The position numbers and the translations under genes are program-made. A model generated the notes under the pieces. The model was not told the origin of the DNA. It saw only the letters and a program-made list of their open reading frames with translations, and made no database searches. Shown here piece after piece: positions 29,859 to 32,393 of a stretch of 32,393 nucleotides of DNA. Each line of letters opens with the position of its first letter. Position 1 is the first letter of the stretch. Location of the stretch: the NCBI GenBank assembly GCA_013388645.1, contig JACAEV010000157.1, positions 1-32,393 of the forward strand, read 5' to 3'. The stretch comes from Syntrophaceae bacterium (GTDB lineage: Bacteria; Desulfobacterota; BSN033; UBA1163).

Positions 29859-30845
29859 TCATCGAAAATCAATGGCCAATGTATAGCGCTGTATGGTTTT
29901 GGCCCCTGAGTCATCCGACACTTCAATTTCGACAGGATGAGTCCCTTGATATTCTTTTCGAATCTCCCATCTTATCAATCCTGTCTTCTCATCCATCTGC
30001 ATCCCTTTGGGGCCTGTCTTCAAATGAAATAGGATGGGCTCGTTGTCTGGATCAGCAGCTCTGACTTGATATAGATACGTCGTCTTTTCAACAGAAGTCG
30101 GTGGAGAGGAAAGGATAACAGGAGGGCTATTGGAAATAATAAGGGGCTCAGATTTCTTTGGAATACCTAAAGTTTCTCGATCGTCAGGGGTAACTTTCAC
30201 AACGACTGAATCTCCTTTTTTAAAATGTCCCTTCTCGAGAAACTCTCCCCTTTCATCATTTAAAACGTTTCCATTTATTTCCCATTGATAAGTATAAAAA
30301 ATAAAATCTCCATCCAAATCAGAGCTTTTAATATTGACTTTTAATTGGTCCGTCGCATAAGCAATCTTGGGTTCAATCCATACCTCTTGTATGACCGGTG
30401 GAGAGTTAACTATCTTTGTAGGTGCTGATAAAAATGGTGTTCCCTCGACCTTTCCATCGGAAGGCGTCACCCTCGCCTGGAGGAGATCCCCCTTTTTGAA
30501 GGAGCCACCTTTTAAAGTATTTTTATTCTCTCCGACCATTTCTTCGCCATTTTTCATCCACTGATATTGATAGGTGATGGGGTCCCCGTCTGGGTCTTGA
30601 CTCTGGATAAATAAATTTAATTCACTATCTTTATTTGGCTTATCTGGAAGGATGCTAACAGAAGAAATCACCGGAGGGGTATTGGGTTTCGATTTAAGAT
30701 CCGGCCCTTTTTCTTTCCCACAGGAGAGAATACTGAAAAGAAAAATAGTTATAACGAAGAAAGGGAATATCCCCATAGATCGCCACCGATTTGTGACATC
30801 CTTCTTTTTACATGAAAAAATAAAGATAGCTCCTTTTTTCATCAA
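29859..30845 (-). CDS. Lipoprotein with Ig/cadherin-like repeats
   Basis: The frame opens with TTG at 30845. The ATG at 30776 gives a standard lipoprotein signal, MGIFPFFVITIFLFSILSCG, with the acylated Cys in the ILSC box, and is the more likely start (305 residues). Two similar repeats of about 95 residues follow, each with PPVI at its start, DPDGDPITYQYQW or DLDGDFIFYTYQW, KKGD and VTPxD. A third, Put_Ig/cadherin-like unit follows with ADPDNEP and WEIRKEYQGTHPVEIEVSDDSG. The Asp-rich loops suggest calcium binding. It lies 78 nt after the truncated pilY1 and may act as a surface or tip-associated adhesin; no specific family is recognised. Confidence 0.75.
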   Translation of the reverse strand: MMKKGAIFIFSCKKKDVTNRWRSMGIFPFFVITIFLFSILSCGKEKGPDLKSKPNTPPVISSVSILPDKPNKDSELNLFIQSQDPDGDPITYQYQWMKNGEEMVGENKNTLKGGSFKKGDLLQARVTPSDGKVEGTPFLSAPTKIVNSPPVIQEVWIEPKIAYATDQLKVNIKSSDLDGDFIFYTYQWEINGNVLNDERGEFLEKGHFKKGDSVVVKVTPDDRETLGIPKKSEPLIISNSPPVILSSPPTSVEKTTYLYQVRAADPDNEPILFHLKTGPKGMQMDEKTGLIRWEIRKEYQGTHPVEIEVSDDSGAKTIQRYTLAIDFR

Positions 30846-30923
30846 CTTGGATGGAAGGTTGAAAATTGCCCTTTACTATACCTCTCTCATGTATGAAAGT
30901 CAAAATAGAAATGGTTACTAAAG

Positions 30924-32393
30924 TTAGAAAACCATTTTCCAGTTGAGTGGGATGAGGATCTTCTTTTTCAAAACTTCGGGGACATAAACGCCTCCACCTA
31001 TCCCTACATATCCTGAGGACATCCCCCCAATGATGGTTACGATGACACTTGACGGAATAGCAGGTCCAATGACCTTGGATCGGTCACTCCGTTTAATGAC
31101 TTCCCCTTGGGTTGTATCATTCGTCGCATCTAAATTAAAAACCGCAGTTCCTGTTTTATAGTCAACCGCATAGAAAATTCCGCTGCCTGGACCAAGGTAA
31201 CAGATATTGGTTTGATTCTGAACAGTAGGAGCAAAGGTTGTGTAATAGACGACTCCATAGAAGACGACCGGACTGGAAAGACACTTTTCACCTGGTCTTT
31301 GATCTAATTTTATGTACCATCCATTTTTCCCTCTCAATTCATTGATAATACTAGTTTTGATAGAATCAGGAGTACTGGGTTCTTGTAATAGATCTTCGGT
31401 CACATCTTTTAAATCACTTTCTGTCATTGGAGTATGGGGGTAAGGTGTTTTGTCCTTGACAGCATAAAGCCGATTGATATAGGTGAGATCCCCTTTCGGG
31501 TTTTCTCGATCTCCTGTGCCAAAGAAAAGCATTTCATAATTGCCGGAGTCATTTTCAAGTGTGACATCTGGCGGATAAAATATCTTCCCATTTCCTTGAA
31601 ATATAATATTCCCTGTCCAGCTGGCGACATTACTCGCATCCCCAATGTCAAACCTCCAAATCCTCCCCCCTGTATCCCCAACATAAAGCCTGTCAATTTT
31701 TCCATCTCCGGTCACATCCAGTTTCGCGATATCACTGGGAATTGAATAAACCATCCTGGAAGGATCCTCATCTTTTGTATATCGCCATATCTTTTCCCCT
31801 GTTAAAATATCCACTACATAAATTCCTCTTCCCATCGTATCTGCGTTTAACACAGGGATGTTATCCTGGTTAGGATCGTATCCGGCAGCAATAAAAGCCA
31901 CCCACTTCTCGCCGGACCCGTTTCGAATCTTTCCAATCTGTGGGGTGCTCCAGGTCTGGCCTAACTCTTTATAATCGGTAGTGTTATATGTTGTGGTTTC
32001 AAATATTCTTCCAGATGGATTTATCTCCCATAGAAATTTTGGGTTAAGACGGTCGGTCACGTCCAATGCGGTGTAGCGATTACCACCTCTTCGCTGCCCG
32101 AAGATAAGGATAGCCTTCGTGATATTGTTAGATCCATCTCTTTCTACATATATCTTCGGAGACCCGTCAACAAAAAACTCAATTAATGACCCATTTAAAT
32201 TTTTTAATTTGGGTAGTAAGTTTGAAGGAATAAAGGCCCAGAGTTCCCCTCCGGTGGCATCATCAAAAGCGTGGAGCATGCCATCATTTCCTCCGACAAA
32301 AATAACGGATTGATTTGACCCGTAATGTAAAATCAACGGTCTTGAATGGATATAAGCGCCGAGGCCCCAGCACCTTTTTACATTGGTCACACC
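30924..32393 (-). CDS. pilY1: PilY1, C-terminal beta-propeller part, runs off right edge (copy 2)
   Basis: The frame is open to the window edge, so the N-terminal half (presumably signal peptide and VWA domain) lies outside; the GTG at 32390 is only an internal codon. The 490 visible residues match the second half of the complete PilY1: IHSRPLILHYGSNQSVIFVG, FGQRRGGNRYTALDVTDR, the calcium-loop candidate DVTGDGKID, LYVGDTGGRIWRFDIG, and the same C-terminal end pattern (IPLNWKMVF versus IPLYWRTVF). It is a clear paralogue with many differences, so the duplication is not recent. It probably closes a further minor-pilin cassette beyond the right edge. Confidence 0.92.
   Translation of the reverse strand, partial: GVTNVKRCWGLGAYIHSRPLILHYGSNQSVIFVGGNDGMLHAFDDATGGELWAFIPSNLLPKLKNLNGSLIEFFVDGSPKIYVERDGSNNITKAILIFGQRRGGNRYTALDVTDRLNPKFLWEINPSGRIFETTTYNTTDYKELGQTWSTPQIGKIRNGSGEKWVAFIAAGYDPNQDNIPVLNADTMGRGIYVVDILTGEKIWRYTKDEDPSRMVYSIPSDIAKLDVTGDGKIDRLYVGDTGGRIWRFDIGDASNVASWTGNIIFQGNGKIFYPPDVTLENDSGNYEMLFFGTGDRENPKGDLTYINRLYAVKDKTPYPHTPMTESDLKDVTEDLLQEPSTPDSIKTSIINELRGKNGWYIKLDQRPGEKCLSSPVVFYGVVYYTTFAPTVQNQTNICYLGPGSGIFYAVDYKTGTAVFNLDATNDTTQGEVIKRSDRSKVIGPAIPSSVIVTIIGGMSSGYVGIGGGVYVPEVLKKKILIPLNWKMVF

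Noticed and set aside
32388-32390. GTG as start of the right-edge PilY1
   Set aside because: The frame is open to the edge and the homology to complete PilY1 begins in mid-protein; the real start is outside the window.
1-32393. tRNA, rRNA, CRISPR arrays, intact insertion sequences, prophage genes
   Set aside because: I looked on both strands and saw none that I could support.

Overview
The window is AT-rich bacterial chromosome dominated by type IV pilus (T4P) genes. It looks like a deltaproteobacterial lineage (Desulfobacterota/Geobacter-like, probably uncultured). The reasons are an MglA/roadblock pair, a response regulator with a PATAN (DUF4388) domain, sigma-54 type promoters, a c-di-GMP-I (GEMM) riboswitch in front of pilus genes, PilMNOPQ, and a PyrK/PyrD class 1B pair. 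This is inference from gene content; no rRNA or other taxonomic marker is present.

Left part (1-7314). A truncated fabF-like ketosynthase leaves the window on the minus strand. A plus-strand run follows: a small Lys-rich protein, an FmdB-type zinc ribbon protein, then dnaJ, mobA, a secreted TPR protein, rimI, pyrK and pyrD, most of them tightly packed or overlapping. A roughly 130-nt imperfect palindrome sits directly in front of dnaJ, and a related piece occurs at about 29.8 kb.

Centre (7313-19135, minus strand). A strong intrinsic terminator closes pilMNOPQ (7392-13016), the inner-membrane alignment complex and outer-membrane secretin. Upstream lies a six-gene regulatory operon: receiver-PATAN regulator, roadblock protein, MglA GTPase, CheW-domain scaffold, PAS histidine kinase and NtrC-family sigma-54 activator. 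A near-perfect -24/-12 promoter lies in front of it, so the operon may be controlled by the activator it encodes. A 508-bp gene-free stretch separates it from a plus-strand TPR gene, which converges on a membrane-anchored PilZ-domain gene.

Right part (21113-32393, minus strand). Two minor-pilin cassettes lie in tandem with the same gene order, FimT-PilV-PilW-PilX. The downstream cassette ends in a complete PilY1; the upstream one has no PilY1 and a diverged, enlarged PilX. Further upstream are a lipoprotein with Ig-like repeats and the C-terminal part of a second PilY1, which runs off the right edge. Between the cassettes lies a compact control region: a sigma-54 promoter, a GEMM-I riboswitch and an intrinsic terminator. 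The riboswitch appears to be interrupted by a 54-nt GC-rich palindromic element exactly between two conserved segments of its core. This is the most unusual object in the window.

Taken together, the window suggests a T4P machine with alternative tip complexes. Their expression may be gated by sigma-54/NtrC signalling and cyclic dinucleotides, and the polarity of the machine by an MglA-type switch. Pilus ATPases, the platform protein and the major pilin are not in the window.
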